Source: Gordionus sp. m RMFG-2023
Taxonomy: Eukaryota; Nematomorpha; Gordioida; Chordodea; Parachordodidae
Assembly: GCF_954871325.1 (NCBI RefSeq)
Contig: NC_088779.1
Coordinates: 13,332,846-13,396,845, forward strand
Reading direction: 5' to 3'
DNA length: 64,000 nucleotides
Positions within the stretch are counted from its first letter, which is position 1. Each line of letters opens with the position of its first letter. Positions 14,701-27,532 of this stretch are shown here, piece by piece. Under the pieces are notes generated by a model. It was not told the DNA's origin, did not search any database, and was given only the letters and a program-made list of their open reading frames with translations. Position numbers and translations under genes: made by a program.

Positions 14701-17700
14701 CAGAAGTTAAAAAAAATAATTTAAATATTTTCTATATTTATGATTTATTTATTATTCACCTTTTCCAAAAATAAATATATTTCTAATTTAAAAAAACAAA
14801 TAGTAAAATATATAAAGAAAAGTATAAATATTATACCCAAACCCAATTGTATTTAAAAAAATTATATAAATATTTTCTTATAAAAATTAATTATATAGGA
14901 TTATTTTAAATTTTAAAAAATAAATAAGGTTATATAATATAATAATAATTAAATCTATAAATAAAATAGTAAATTCACAAAAAATTAAACAAGTTATTTA
15001 TGATATGATCCAATTACAAATGCAGATAAAACTTAATAGACAGGTATTGGGAAGGACCTTAAAAATGTTATGGTGGAAAAATTCACACAAAAAAATTATA
15101 GGCCAGATTTTTTTGTAAAACTTTAACGAGGCTAGCCAGGAAATTAGTAAAAAAAGTTATGGGATCCAGATGGGTCTGGCAAAAATTTAAATAATGGGCC
15201 AGACCTTGCTTTCAATTAAAAATACATTTAATTATTTTCATAAATTCTTTTCAATTCAAATCAAACTAATGATCGGTCTGACAAATATACTTTAAAGATA
15301 TCGAATTTAGATCTGAAAAATATGTCTGATGTCTGGTCTGTATTTTAGTGAGATAGGGGGCAAATATAATTTGGTGGGGGGGGGGGGGTGTAAAAGCGTC
15401 CGTAGCGTAGGGGGTGTAAAACCCGCAGCAATGCCCTAGATCCAATTCCAACCAAGCCGATTAGAACTTGTTTGGATCAAATAAACTATATAACACTTAT
15501 TTTTAAACATAGTTCTATCTACATTATATTTTTCCATTATAAAAATAATAAAAAAACGTTTTAATTAAACCATTAAATACAAAGGTAATAAACATTCGTA
15601 ATATATCAGCACCCAAATATATTCCCTTCCCAAATTTTATCAAAAATTATAAAAAAAGTCTAGGGATTTTGATTTTATACATAATTCCAGCATCAATATT
15701 TGTGAAATAAATAAAATTTAATGAATTTGCAAAAACTAAGATGACTATAATGTAAATGTACATTTGAGTAGCTCTAACTAGTAACTTTTCAAGTCAGGTT
15801 ATCCTATGCTACGTTTTAGACAAGGTAACAGACCAGACTTTTGAAAAATAATTCAAGTAACACTAGCCATGATGCTATTGAGTAAAAAATTAGTGTAAAA
15901 TCAAAATACCACCTACCTGAATCTATGATAATTATGGTGACATGATTTAGATAAAATTGGTCAGCTATAACTCAATTTAAACAATATGGTATTACCTCAA
16001 TAAAAAGTGATGTAAAAGGTTTGGTCAAGCTGGATAGGATTTCTTTGTTGTTTGCATTGTTTACTTTATTACTCTCACCTGCAAGTTGTTGAAAGTTTAT
16101 TTGACTAACAATCGCAAATGTTAGGTGATACAACAAACCTGATTTGAATTATAAAAGATATTAATTGTAAGAAGAAAAAAACCATAATTATAAAATGATT
16201 GAATTTACAAATTCACCAAAAATATAATAAATATGCAATGAATAATCAAGGCAATTAAATTTTGTTTAAGTGGTCAATGTTCTTATACACTTTTATAAAC
16301 ATTTTATTTAATACCAGTTAGACTTTCCAAAGGGAGCAAAACACAAACTGTGAGCCAGTTGAACATGTCATGTATGGTCGCAGCTGCAAAGGCCCTCCTA
16401 AATTCGTTATTTTCATTTCGATTTTTGCCTTTACTATTGATGAATTCAAAAGAATCTGCTTTTGAGGCGTCTGGTTTATTATTGGTTTTAGAAGCTTTTC
16501 CATTGCTCTCACTAATGCCGTTATTAATTTTAGTGGCACTAGCTAAGCTAACAATGGTGTTTGTTACAGAGGTTCCTATATTGGCTCCCATTATTATAGG
16601 TATTGCAGGCTTAACGGTTAATACTAAATGGTTTATTTTGTAAATAAAAAGATGATGAGTAAAAAATGGGTTAAAATAAAAATAAGTATAAATGGTCTAT
16701 GAAAAGTGCAAATCCTAATTTATTTCTTAAATTTCTTTAGTTTCTTATTTAAGTATTTATATTATACAGAGACAGACGCACAAATAAGAAGTCTGCAACA
16801 GGTAAGTAAAAAATTTAAACATTGGGAAGGCATTATTTTAAAAAACACAATGGGCAGAGTGGGCAAGTGTATTTAAAATATTTTTTGAATGCAATGAGAT
16901 GAACGGACTTATATTTATTAAAAATAAATTATTCTCATTTCATAATATTGCATATTTTATGTAAAAAAATATTAAAATTGAGCTAACAAACCTATAAGAT
17001 AATTAAACATAGGGTGCACAGGTTTAGTTAAAAAAAATAATTTTAAGTGCAGGCATTTGAGTTAAAACTACAGCTATTACAGACATCGAGCATTAGACCT
17101 GTGTGCCGCTGATCAAATATGCCGCCGCAGGTGATTTTTAACCACGCTGACGCCAAAAAATGTCGGCGCTCAACACGCCGTCATCAATGTAAAAATTTGC
17201 AGGGGTAGCGACGTGATACATATTTTTTATTATTAAAAAAATATTTATTTTATATATTATTTATGAATTGTAATTAGAAAGAAAAATACTATTAAATATT
17301 TTTTAAATTATTATAAAATGCAATTTTATTTTTCAAAATTAATAAATATTATTTGCTATAAAAACATTTGATTTGTAACAAGATATGTTATTATTAGGCT
17401 AGTAATTTACAGAAAAGGTATTAAAATATTTAGTGATCTGCATCGGGCCTAATTTTTCAAGCCCGGCCCGGCGTGAAATTTTCTTTAAAAAAGTTTTCCC
17501 AGCCTGGCCCGATTTTATTTAAATACAGAAATTAATTTTTATAATTACTCAAAATAAAAGACATATGTTATATAGCGTCTAGTTCTATAAATAAAATAAA
17601 ATATTTTTATTTCCCATAAAAAAATCAATATAAAATTGATAAATCTAAAAATATTTAATTAAATTTCCAAGGCCCGGCCCGACCCATATTTTTTAAAAGC

Positions 17701-20700
17701 TTCGGGCCAGGTAAGGCAGGGCCTTTTATTCTTTTAATTTTTGATGTTTCAAATCTTTTATATAAGACATCAATTATTATATGATTAATACAATATTTTC
17801 TTTATACAATCTACAACTCTTCATATAAAATTTATTTTTTAACATAAAAGGAAATTTTAATTAATGATTTTTATTTTATTGCCATTATAAAATATATAAA
17901 AATAGCAGGAATAAAACAATTATAATAGATGCAGTATTGCAATACCCTGTAACAAAATACAGTATATCCTTGCAAGCCAAACCTTCTTTTGCATGGAACA
18001 TTTTGGATCCTTAATATTAAAAACTGACACAAATAAGAGAACCAGTGTTGCTGAAGATAAAGTCTTTTGTAATTAAACATGCAAATAGCACTTGATAAAG
18101 AATGGTGAGGATGAAAATAATTATTCATTTTCAGAGTAAATTTTTGATTATTTTTAAAATATTTGTTAATATTTTAATTAGTTAACCAATCAAATCTTTT
18201 TCAATTCCTGTGCGTTCCAGCTACGAGCACACCCAGCGAGCGTGTATTTTCCATAGCTGGGCTCACTCTGAACTCTAAGAGATCATCATTATGTCCTATA
18301 AATATAAATAAAAAAATATTTATACATGATAAATATAACTTAAAATTGTTAATTTATATTTATAAAACAAGCATAAATTTTATTTTAATTATAACTTTAA
18401 TTAAAAATTTAAGTTAGAATATTTGACGCCGATGCGACGCCGTTGATTTTTGTGGCGGCGCCTAAATAGATTGGCCGTCGCCACCCCAACGTTTTAAAAA
18501 AATAAACACCACGCAGATAATGCTGTCGGCGCACAGGTCTATCTAGCATCAACACCACCTTTTTAGCCTACCAATATCTCACCTAATACACCAATATTAA
18601 CAAGGTATTGACAAATACTATTGATACTGCATCATACTAAAAATAATAATATAGTGTAGTGTATTTATATTGATTTATTAAAAAGATCATCAATAATATC
18701 TTTTTTCGTCATTTATAATTTATGTAATTTCTAAAATTAAATCATAAAAAATAGTAAATAAATAATAACAGCACTTTCTTTCTTTTTTTTCTATTGGTTT
18801 AAAAATTTTTATGATTCTTTTAATATTTATATCATACAGTTGACTAAAAATCTTTTTCTAATGTCACAGTGTATATTAGAATTTAGTGTGATTTTGGATT
18901 TAACAAGTGTATAATGAGATTCCATTTCATATATAAAATAAAATAACCTTATTTTTAATGGAATCCCATTTTACAATTTTTCTGAAAAAATACCTCCTTT
19001 TTTCTTTTTTTAAATTAAGATTAAATTCGTAAAACATAATTAGGGCTGTGCTGATATTAAATATCGAATCGGATCGGCAATGATATTTAGCGTTTTCCAA
19101 AAATATCAGATCTGCCCAATACCTGTAAAAACCCAATCTATTTATTTTTCTTATTTTATGTTTATTTATTTTAAATTTTTTTAAATAATAACGCCAATTT
19201 TATTATTTATACCTTTTAAATAAAAGAATTTTTTTAAATATGATATCTGAATTATGGAAATATTTTACAAAGGACAAATAATATTACAAAATGCGTTATC
19301 TGCAGAATTCTAATTTTACGGGGAGGAAAAATTCATTTAATAATACAATACCCGTAAACTTGTTTTAATTATTGTAGAAATAAAAAATTAAATTAAATGC
19401 ACAATTCGATTTTTTGCATAAAAAATATTGATTGGGGGTGGTGAAAAATCAATATAAATATAGGTATTGGATCGGATTGGTGAAAAATATGAGGATGGAC
19501 ACAGCCCTAAACATAATCATTCTAATAGCAGTGGTTCAACAACTGACTTATTGTGGGAGATATCAATTTGTAAATGTATACATATAAGTTGTAATCAAAT
19601 CAATGTTGTTGCCATTATTGTTGTTAAAATTTAGGACGATTTTTTAAAACGACCCGATTAAGATTTTAGCCAGCCAAAATAATATTATGCAAACCATAAC
19701 AAATAAATGCCCATACCTTTCTGTTATCTATGAGCAAAATTTTCAGACTTATATAACATCATTTTGATTGGGCCATTTTTTAAAATCAACCCAAATTGGA
19801 CTTTTTAACACCACTAGTTGTCATAGAATTAAATTTAATCGAAATGTTACAAAGGTTTTTTTTGGTCAAAAAGAAATTTTAATAAATTTTTACTGCTATT
19901 TTGTATGATTGATATAAACATATTTTATTTTTATTGTTTAGTATAATAAATTTTAATAAATAATTTTTATTAATATTATCAGGGACCTGTAGACCCAGCC
20001 CTAAGCCCGGAAACACAAACCAGGCAATATTTTAATTTTTTAAAATATCCTGAGATAGGCTTGAAAATTTTTAAAAATAATAACCTAGACCCAGTTGTAT
20101 AAACCTAATATTTTAAATTTCCATTTTTAGCTAAAAAATTAAAAAGCAATATAATATATTTGTAAAAATTCTGAATGAAAATAGAGAAACCAGGCAGGTG
20201 GGGAAAAATTTTTTGAAAAAAAAATCCAGGCAGGCCAGGCTGTGCAAATGGTATTTCTACAAGTCTGATTATTATATTGAATGGAATATACTACATTAAG
20301 TTAGGCTGTATCCATATTGGCATCCAATCTAAGATAATTTCATAGCTGATCAATTTTTAAAATTTGTTTATGACGTATAAACTTTAAAAATTGATAAGCT
20401 GTGTCACATCAGATGCCACTATGAATAAGGCCTTATAAATGCTAAAATTTAGGTTAGGTAATTATGCTTTAGTTAATAAATTGATTAAGGTTAGTAATAT
20501 AAAATGTTTAATTATATTTCTCAAATACACAATTTTGAATAAAAATATTTTAAAAATTTGGAATTTGATTAAGGATAACAAATCAGAAATGGTCAAATTA
20601 TTAGGCTCAAATTCATAATTTAACTTTAAATAAAAGGGTGTATTTTCCTAAAAAATAAAAAGAATTTGTTATTATAGGGTATTTCCTAGATGAAAAAAAA

Positions 20701-21873
20701 TTTTTTATTATTTAAATTAGCAATGTGTAATTTTTTCAACTTTAAATCATTTTTTGAGCATGTTTTTACTTATTTTACTGGAAATGTAATCCAGCAAGTT
20801 TAGAATATCTATGAATGGTAGACAATATTGTCTTTAACCTTATACTTTATATAAAGAATATATGGAGAAAGTAATATAAATTATATTAAGCTTAATAGTT
20901 CATGGCTAAATTGTCTGTAATTCATAGTAGATATTCCAAACATCAAAAAATGATTTAAATTAGAAAAAAAACAAATTGTAGCTAACATAAATAAAAGGGT
21001 GGATTTTAAAAGAAAAATAATGAGAGGGCAGGAATGCAGGTTAAAAAATTTAAAACAATGAGCAGGCAGGCATTTGGTTTATAACTCACTCATTGCAGAC
21101 CTCTAGCACTTACTATCTATAAACAAAGCCTTGCAAGCAACATAAAAAAAAGCCTGGATAAGCTTTAAGATGAACCAATACTTAAAATTTTATTAAAGTG
21201 TATACAAACAAAATCAATGATTTTAAATAATAAACTTCCACTTGCAACCATTGTAACTATAATTGAGGTAGTTGTGGAAGAACTTTGCAATAAAACTGTT
21301 GCTAACACACCAATCATAAGTCCTGCCACACTATTATTTAGCAATTTACTCTCAGTAAAAACTTTGCCAGCAGTTTTGCCTGTCATTTATCAATTTACAT
21401 ATTAATTAAAAATTAATATAAATTCACCCCCTAAAAGTTTAAAGGAAGAGGATAATAAATCCAAAGAACATATGAATAGATACAATAGGATTATCAGAAT
21501 AACCATTTTACCAATGTAATCAATCAGAATTTTTTTGAGTTTTTGCTTCCAAGTCATAGCTAATTATAGGAGTATTTAAAAATATAATATTATGTAAATA
21601 AAATTAATTAAAAAATATGATATGGTTTAATTAAAATTATAATTTAAAACGTACACAATTCTAAAACAATTTGCAAAAAATACCATGCCAATCCATGGCA
21701 ACCATTTGAAATTCTGGCAATGCCCAGGGATCTGATGATAAAGCCTCCTCTTCTTTCTGATTGTTTGCAAAATCCGTTCCATTATTTTTAGATCCTTGCA
21801 TATTTGCATTATTCAAATTAGCATCTGATGACAGCCAAGGCAAAGATGAGTATTCCGTATCATTCCGATGCAT
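8752..21873 (-). CDS. SLC34: SLC34-type Na+/phosphate cotransporter (NaPi-II), 12 exons
   Basis: Plasma-membrane transporter that couples Na+ to uptake of inorganic phosphate. Exons in gene order: 21873-21684, 21559-21428, 21379-21236, 16623-16315, 16138-15996, 13304-13096, 12874-12777, 10885-10714, 10384-10110, 9860-9686, 9443-9334, 8999-8752. All joins are GT-AG with matching phase and give about 734 residues (vertebrate members about 640-690). Seen: N-terminal DPWALPEF; first membrane helix ending [14 protein letters not shown]; the family's two repeats, QSSST near residue 139 and QSSSV near 447; [15 protein letters not shown]; a large extracellular loop with several N-glycosylation sequons (NET, NMS, NMT, NIS, NGS) and cysteines; [20 protein letters not shown]; a C-terminal basic tail ending Ser-Arg-Ile. 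The start is uncertain: ATG at 21873 is the only in-frame Met of the first exon, but the frame stays open upstream to about 22045, so an earlier exon is possible. Family assignment is very secure; the IIa/IIb/IIc subtype is not. Confidence 0.95.
17094..18541 (+). mobile_element. decayed hAT transposon with dimerisation domain, inside SLC34 intron 3
   Basis: Inverted ends tagacctgtgtgccg (left) and cggcgcacaggtcta (right) bound 1,448 bp. Flanking 8-mers tcgagcat and tctagcat differ at one base, as expected for an aged hAT target duplication. At 18208-18291 the plus strand reads [16 protein letters not shown] then [12 protein letters not shown], the hAT C-terminal dimerisation motif. The rest of the transposase is gone. 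A copy of the GGCCCGG-type repeat (17430-17725) lies inside. Orientation is opposite to the host gene. Confidence 0.85.
17430..17725. repeat. GGCCCGG-ended short interspersed repeat, copy 2
   Basis: Starts tagtgatctgcatcgggcct, as in the copy at 3643, and shares its AT-rich core. It is nested in the hAT at 17094-18541, so it inserted after, or was carried by, that element. Confidence 0.65.
19041..19509. mobile_element. hAT-type MITE with perfect 8-bp target duplication
   Basis: Terminal inverted repeat TAGGGCTGTG at 19041 and CACAGCCCTA ending at 19509. The flanks 19033-19040 and 19510-19517 are both aacataat. 469 bp, no coding capacity. It lies in SLC34 intron 3. Confidence 0.9.
19980..20267. 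mobile_element. hAT-type MITE (CAGRGACCTG family), copy 1
   Basis: Starts cagggacctgtag and ends ctacaagtctg. Flanks aatattat and attattat match at 7 of 8. The interior has alternating aggccagg-type GC blocks and tttaaa tracts also seen at 35449-35655, and the shared inner end gtgcaaatggtatttct. Non-coding, in SLC34 intron 3. Confidence 0.75.
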
Positions 21874-22506
21874 CTCTTCACTATCTTGTAAGTTAGCACT
21901 TGTTGGATTCTCACCAAACACTATAGCTCCTTTCTCCGTTGTCGAATTAGTAATAGAATCATAGTTGAAATTATTTTCTAAGTTTGGGATTTTCTCAATG
22001 TTCTTTATTTGTGAAGATATATTATATATTAAATGATAAAATTTATAACTTAATAATCAATAAAGCCAAAAAGCGTTTCACGTTATGACAGGATTCATTT
22101 ATAAATGACTATGTGACTTAAAACGGCATTAGGTAAATTAAATTATAAAATCATATTACCAAGAATCAGGCATTGAATAAATGTAATAAATATATATATT
22201 TATTATGTAACCCTGAATTTTTTTTACTTTAATTCTTTGAGCTTATTGCAAATAATAGATTTGGAAGAATTAAATATTAAATTAATTCAAATTTATAATT
22301 CGTGAAGATTTTCTTAAATCTTATTATTACCTACCAAGTGGTAAAATGATTATATTTTCAACCGTATTTGGCCTAAATAATATATTCTGTTTACTTTATG
22401 TATATAAATTTGATCTCAGACTAGTAAACAAAGTGTCATAAATTAAAACTTGAATTTGATATCCCAAAATTCTATATGCAATACCATTATGCATAATATA
22501 GTTCTA

Positions 22507-22862
22507 GAGAAAGAAAGAAAGAAATAAATAAATAAATTAAAAAAAAGATAGAAAATATAGAAATGAAATGAAATGAAATGAAATGAAATGAAATGAAAAA
22601 AAGAAAGAAAAAAAAAGAAAAGAAAAGAAAAGAAAAGAAAAGAAAAGAAAAGAAAAGAAAAGAAAAGAAAAGAAAAGAAAAGAAAAGAAAAGAAAAGAAA
22701 AGAAAAGAAAAGAAAAGAAAAGAAAAGAAAAGAAAAGAAAAGAAAAGAAAAGAAAAGAAAAGAAAAGAAAAGAAAAGAAAAGAAAAGAAAAGAAAAGAAA
22801 AGAAATAAAAAAAGAGAAAAAAAGAAAAAGAAGCAAGGAGGAAAGGAAAAGAAAGGAAAATA
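22507..22862. repeat. compound purine microsatellite, mainly (AAAAG)n
   Basis: Short GAAA and AAAT runs, then about seven AAATG units (22561-22596), then an almost perfect AAAAG array from about 22612 to 22804 (about 38 units), then irregular purine sequence. All purine on the plus strand, so it could adopt triplex (H-DNA) structure. It lies about 650 bp upstream of the SLC34 start. The long ORFs here are artefacts of the repeat. Confidence 0.97.
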
Positions 22863-25800
22863 AAAAAAAAATTAAGAAATCTTTTAAAATATTTGATATT
22901 GATTCAAAAATTTCTATTAGAATAATTTATTATTTATAATCGTATAACGAATTATGAATTACTTTATTTTATATGCAACACAAATAATATATATTAAAGT
23001 TCAAAATTATTTATAATCGTAATATAATGTAAGCCTAAAGATTTTGGAAATTGAGGTCCAAACCTCTCTGCCACCATTAGCAAAATCTCCAGGGTTATAT
23101 AATTTGGGCTAAAATCAAAAATGGGCTCTTTTTAAAATGGCAGTTTAACAACACTAATCCTAAGTAAGATATAATTTAAAAATAATTATTTTTAAAATAA
23201 ATTTATGAAAAAGGCATTTTCAGGTATGAAGTTTTTCTAATTGTTTCATACTAGAAACATTGTATTCATGCCAACAGAATAAGACGCTCACATATATAGT
23301 TCACCAGTTTTCCAATTTTCTTTTTTTGATTACCAATGTTGGGAACACATCTCAAGAATTATGAAAATGGCTATGATTCGATTCTCGTTTAAGAGCTGTT
23401 TTTAAATGTAAGAGGCAGGTTGTCTCAGCTTTATTTTTTTATATTTGCATATTTGGAAATGATTATACATGGAGAATATCAAACATCAGACTCTTATGGG
23501 ACTTTAATAAGAACACGTCTTTTATACCTGGGAAGAAACGTCTCCAAACGCTTTATCTTGGACGGTACGTTTAAAGACGCTGTATCTTTATGATACGTCC
23601 CCATTTGTCCTAGTCCAAAATATTACTTCCTAATAAATAATGATATTGTGCAGAAAATAAATTTTTAATACGCATCACATATATTCATATCTTCAAAATT
23701 AATAAAACAATATTATATACAATTTAGAACCACTATTTTCAATATTTGTTAGTGATAATATCTAGACTATTTTAGTCCACTAGTCCAAAGTCATGTAAAG
23801 AAAGATTCTAAATAAACAAAATTTAGGATGAGTTAAAATGACAAAAATAAATATAAAATTATAAAAATAATTTTTAATTTAAAAAAATATGTAAAATATA
23901 TTAAATAATGTTGGAATTTTCCTTTTGTGATTGAAACTTTTCCTTTTTGAGTAGGAATTTTCCATTTTATCGAAATTTTTATCTTTTTCGACTGGGAAAC
24001 CATCTGAGTGATAAAAATTAAACTTTTATTATCTAAGATATAAACTTTATACTTTATAATTAATTTTTAGATTAGTGTAAAATTTATTTATATTTAAAAG
24101 GTTTATGTATAATTTTTATAAAGATGAAAAATAATATATATTTCTAGAAAAATCTCCTTTTACATTTATTTCATATATAAAACATATTATGATAAAATTT
24201 TACTTTAATAAAATTTGGGATTTCCATTCCAATAAATTTCTCCCGTATCCTATTTACCCAAATTGCATTTTCTATAATTATAAAAGAATTAATTAATTAT
24301 AATCATCGCTTTAGCACAATTAATCCAAAAGGAATTGATTTCCAAATTTAGAATATTGAAATGTATAATAAAAATAATATTCTTGTAAATAAAAAAAAAA
24401 TGTAACCCCGCAGCTAAATTTATATAATTTTAAGAAAAATATTTTTTGGACATTTTTCTTTATGTATTCATTATCAAATAGTTTACTACACATTTGCACA
24501 AAATGATATTAACGAAAATAAAAAATTTGTGCATGAAATCCTTATTTTAATAATTACAGAATTGGCTATATTATCGTAATTAATTTCTTGGCAATATTAT
24601 GCGAATATACCTTTAAGAATTTTATCTAATCATTCTCTTATCGCATATATTTTAAGTTTTACGTTTCTAAATCTATTTATTCATCTAGAAAACATTATTT
24701 ATGAAGAATATTTATTATAAGGTGTAATATTTCATTATTTTTCATATAATTATTATAAAATAAGAGATTATATTATCTTAAAATCCATTATAATTTATTA
24801 TAAGTTTTAAATAATAAATTTTAGATCCATTTGGCATCACTGGTTGAAAATATATTTTTTTATTTGAGAAAAATGTTTTCTAAGTAACGCCTAAATAAAA
24901 TGGCTGTGAAATCTTTCTAATTATTTATTCACCTAAAAATATGCTCAAGTAGTAGAATATAGTAAGGAAAATATTGTTTTTTAAGAAAAGATATTTTATT
25001 TTATATTCACAAGATTCTTTACCAGCTCTATAGTGAAAATTTGAGTTAAATCAAAAAGACACGTTAGTGAACGAAGAATCGGATAGTTTTACTGAATTGT
25101 GTAATAAACAAAAATGATAAAATTGATATTTTATAAAAAAATTTCAGAGATCTGCAGAAAAATTTTAAAACTAGATCCGGATTGAAAAAAATCCAATTGC
25201 GGTTAAAAGCATTATTTTGAATAATTTTGGTTACATTTATTAAATATTGCAAGGAGATAAACAATTCATTAAATATAATTTTCAGCTATTTTTTAAATTG
25301 GCCCAGCCTGGACTTTGCAAGAAAAAAAAATCAAACCTATCCACCTAATTTTTAAGGGTTTAAAGCTTGGATTTAAAAAAAATTTCTGGTAGTTCGAGCC
25401 CGAGCCTGTTTCGAGTCGAGCTTGCAAGTCTTTGATTTTTTAAATGTTTTTTTTTTAAATTTATCTATTAATTTTTCAATTATGTGTAGTAATTATTTTT
25501 TCAAATTAAATGTCACTTTTTAATTAATTTTTTTAGCATATTCATTCGAATATGCCTCGAAAAATAAAGTAATTCTCAACTGTATATTATATTATATAGT
25601 GTTATGAATGCACTTATTTATATAAATTATTTATATTATCGTCGTGACGTATCACTTAAAAGAATAATTAAAATTTGAAAGATTTGTAACTGGTTTTCAT
25701 CATAAGGAAGACATTGGATAAAAATATAAATACCAATTTGATTAAGAGTATATTTCCTCTTAGATCTATCTAATAATCACTAACGATATTGAGATAATTT

Positions 25801-27420
25801 ATAAAAGTATTAATGTAAAATTCCGAACAAAAAATATTAATTGAATGAAATAAAAATTGACATTAATTACATTAACAATATAAAAATCGGCAAATCATCT
25901 ATATAAACTATTAAGAGTATATTATGATATTTTAATCCTTAAATGGCAAAAGTATAAGGTAATATAATATTTTAAATTAATAAAAATTGTATCGCATATT
26001 GATTCCCCAAAATTAATGAAAATCACCAGTACAAAAATTTTTAAAACTGAAACAAAAATAAGTCTTAGGGCAAAAATATTTTTAAACTGAAAATTGACAA
26101 TTTTTAAAAACAAATTATGTTGTAAAAATATTTCAAGGCTAATTTTAATGGTGCACTTCAAAAATTTCTAATTCAGAAAAGGAGGAAAATGTTTATAGAA
26201 AAGAAGCATATATTTTTTTTAAATTTAATTTGTTTCAATTGTGCAATCACTTTTACATATTTTTAATCTGAATAAATTCCTCGATATTGATGCATCTAAA
26301 TATCCATCTTTCGAGTGATCTTATAACAATCGTTTTTTAAGCTATTATATTTAAATTATAAAAAATATATATTTAGGGACGGCCACTTATAGACAATTGG
26401 ATATGTAAAATAAAATCATTCTCTGCCCAGTTGTATATTAGGGAAATATTCTCTCGATTTTAATAGCATAGCTCTTTTTTAGAAAAAAATAATCTTAGGA
26501 CTAGTCTAACTCAGTAGCTCCTTCAACAAAGTGAACACGAAGCAAATATTTCACTAAATTTGTAATTCGCAAAAATTGCTTTAACTAGGAAATTTTGTAC
26601 TTCTAACCACCTCCTCTATCATAATAATACAAATTTTGTATGCGATAGTTTAAAACGCTACACAGGAGAAATTTTAAATTTAGATGATTTTGAAGTTAAA
26701 GAATCACAATTTCACATAAATTTTTATAGTAGGAGAAATATATATTAAACTTCTAATGATTAATGATTTGGATTCTTCATGAAAAATTATTCGTTACTTT
26801 GTAACTTGTCCGCTTGTCTAAATTAATAAATCTAGTATCTGTTTAACAATCTCCATAACGTCATGCTCAGCCAAAAGGGTGATGAGCAAAATAATATAAG
26901 TATAGACTGCGAAGCACTATGATCATTTAAATAATTTAACAATTTTGACTATGGAAAAACACCTTATTTAGATAATGATAAAATTATAAACAAGTTTGCA
27001 TTTTTTTTCTCTAATTTATCGGAATTGTAATATATTATTTTATTTTTTTGTGCAGTATCATTTTATTGACTAAAGTCACAATATTAAAAAGGAAAAAAAT
27101 TATAACATAAGCATATCGAGAGGAGTTAGGAATTGCCCCCTTCCCTCGAAAATTAGTCTGTATCTTCCTACACTCCCCTTACCCCTTCCAAAAAATGTAT
27201 ACAATATATCATTATGAAGAAAATTGGTAAAAGTTAATATAACTTAACGACTTTTTTAGAAAAACATTTTTATAAAAAGGCCCATAATTATTTATATAGA
27301 AATCGAATATAGCAAAGGCCTACAATAAGTGAACTTAAAGATCTCCAATAAAGTTTATAGGGAAAACCCCACTAAAATCCCCCCTTGGCAAAATTCTGGT
27401 TACGCCTATAAATTATATGC
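22863..27420. other. gene-free region upstream of SLC34
   Basis: Extremely AT-rich; no exon recognised on either strand. Scattered short GC blocks such as the tttaacaacacta end near 23147 and the hAT-like end ccccccttggcaaaattctg followed by gttacgcctata near 27378-27410 suggest old element termini whose partners I could not pair. Confidence 0.5.
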
Positions 27421-27532
27421 AGTTTTTATCCGAAATGCGCACCGTTTTTTAATATGATTTTTACAGTTTTTAAATTATTTTCACAATTTTATAAGTAAAT
27501 TCACAATTTAATATATATATTTATAGTATTAT

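Noticed and set aside
16318-16643. Other ORFs overlapping the SLC34 exon at 16315-16623
   Set aside because: Out-of-frame or antisense to a confirmed exon with [11 protein letters not shown] and [12 protein letters not shown].
22537-22836. Long ORFs on both strands (FLFFS / KRKEK repeats)
   Set aside because: Pure translation of the AAAAG microsatellite; pentamer repeats stay open in several frames.
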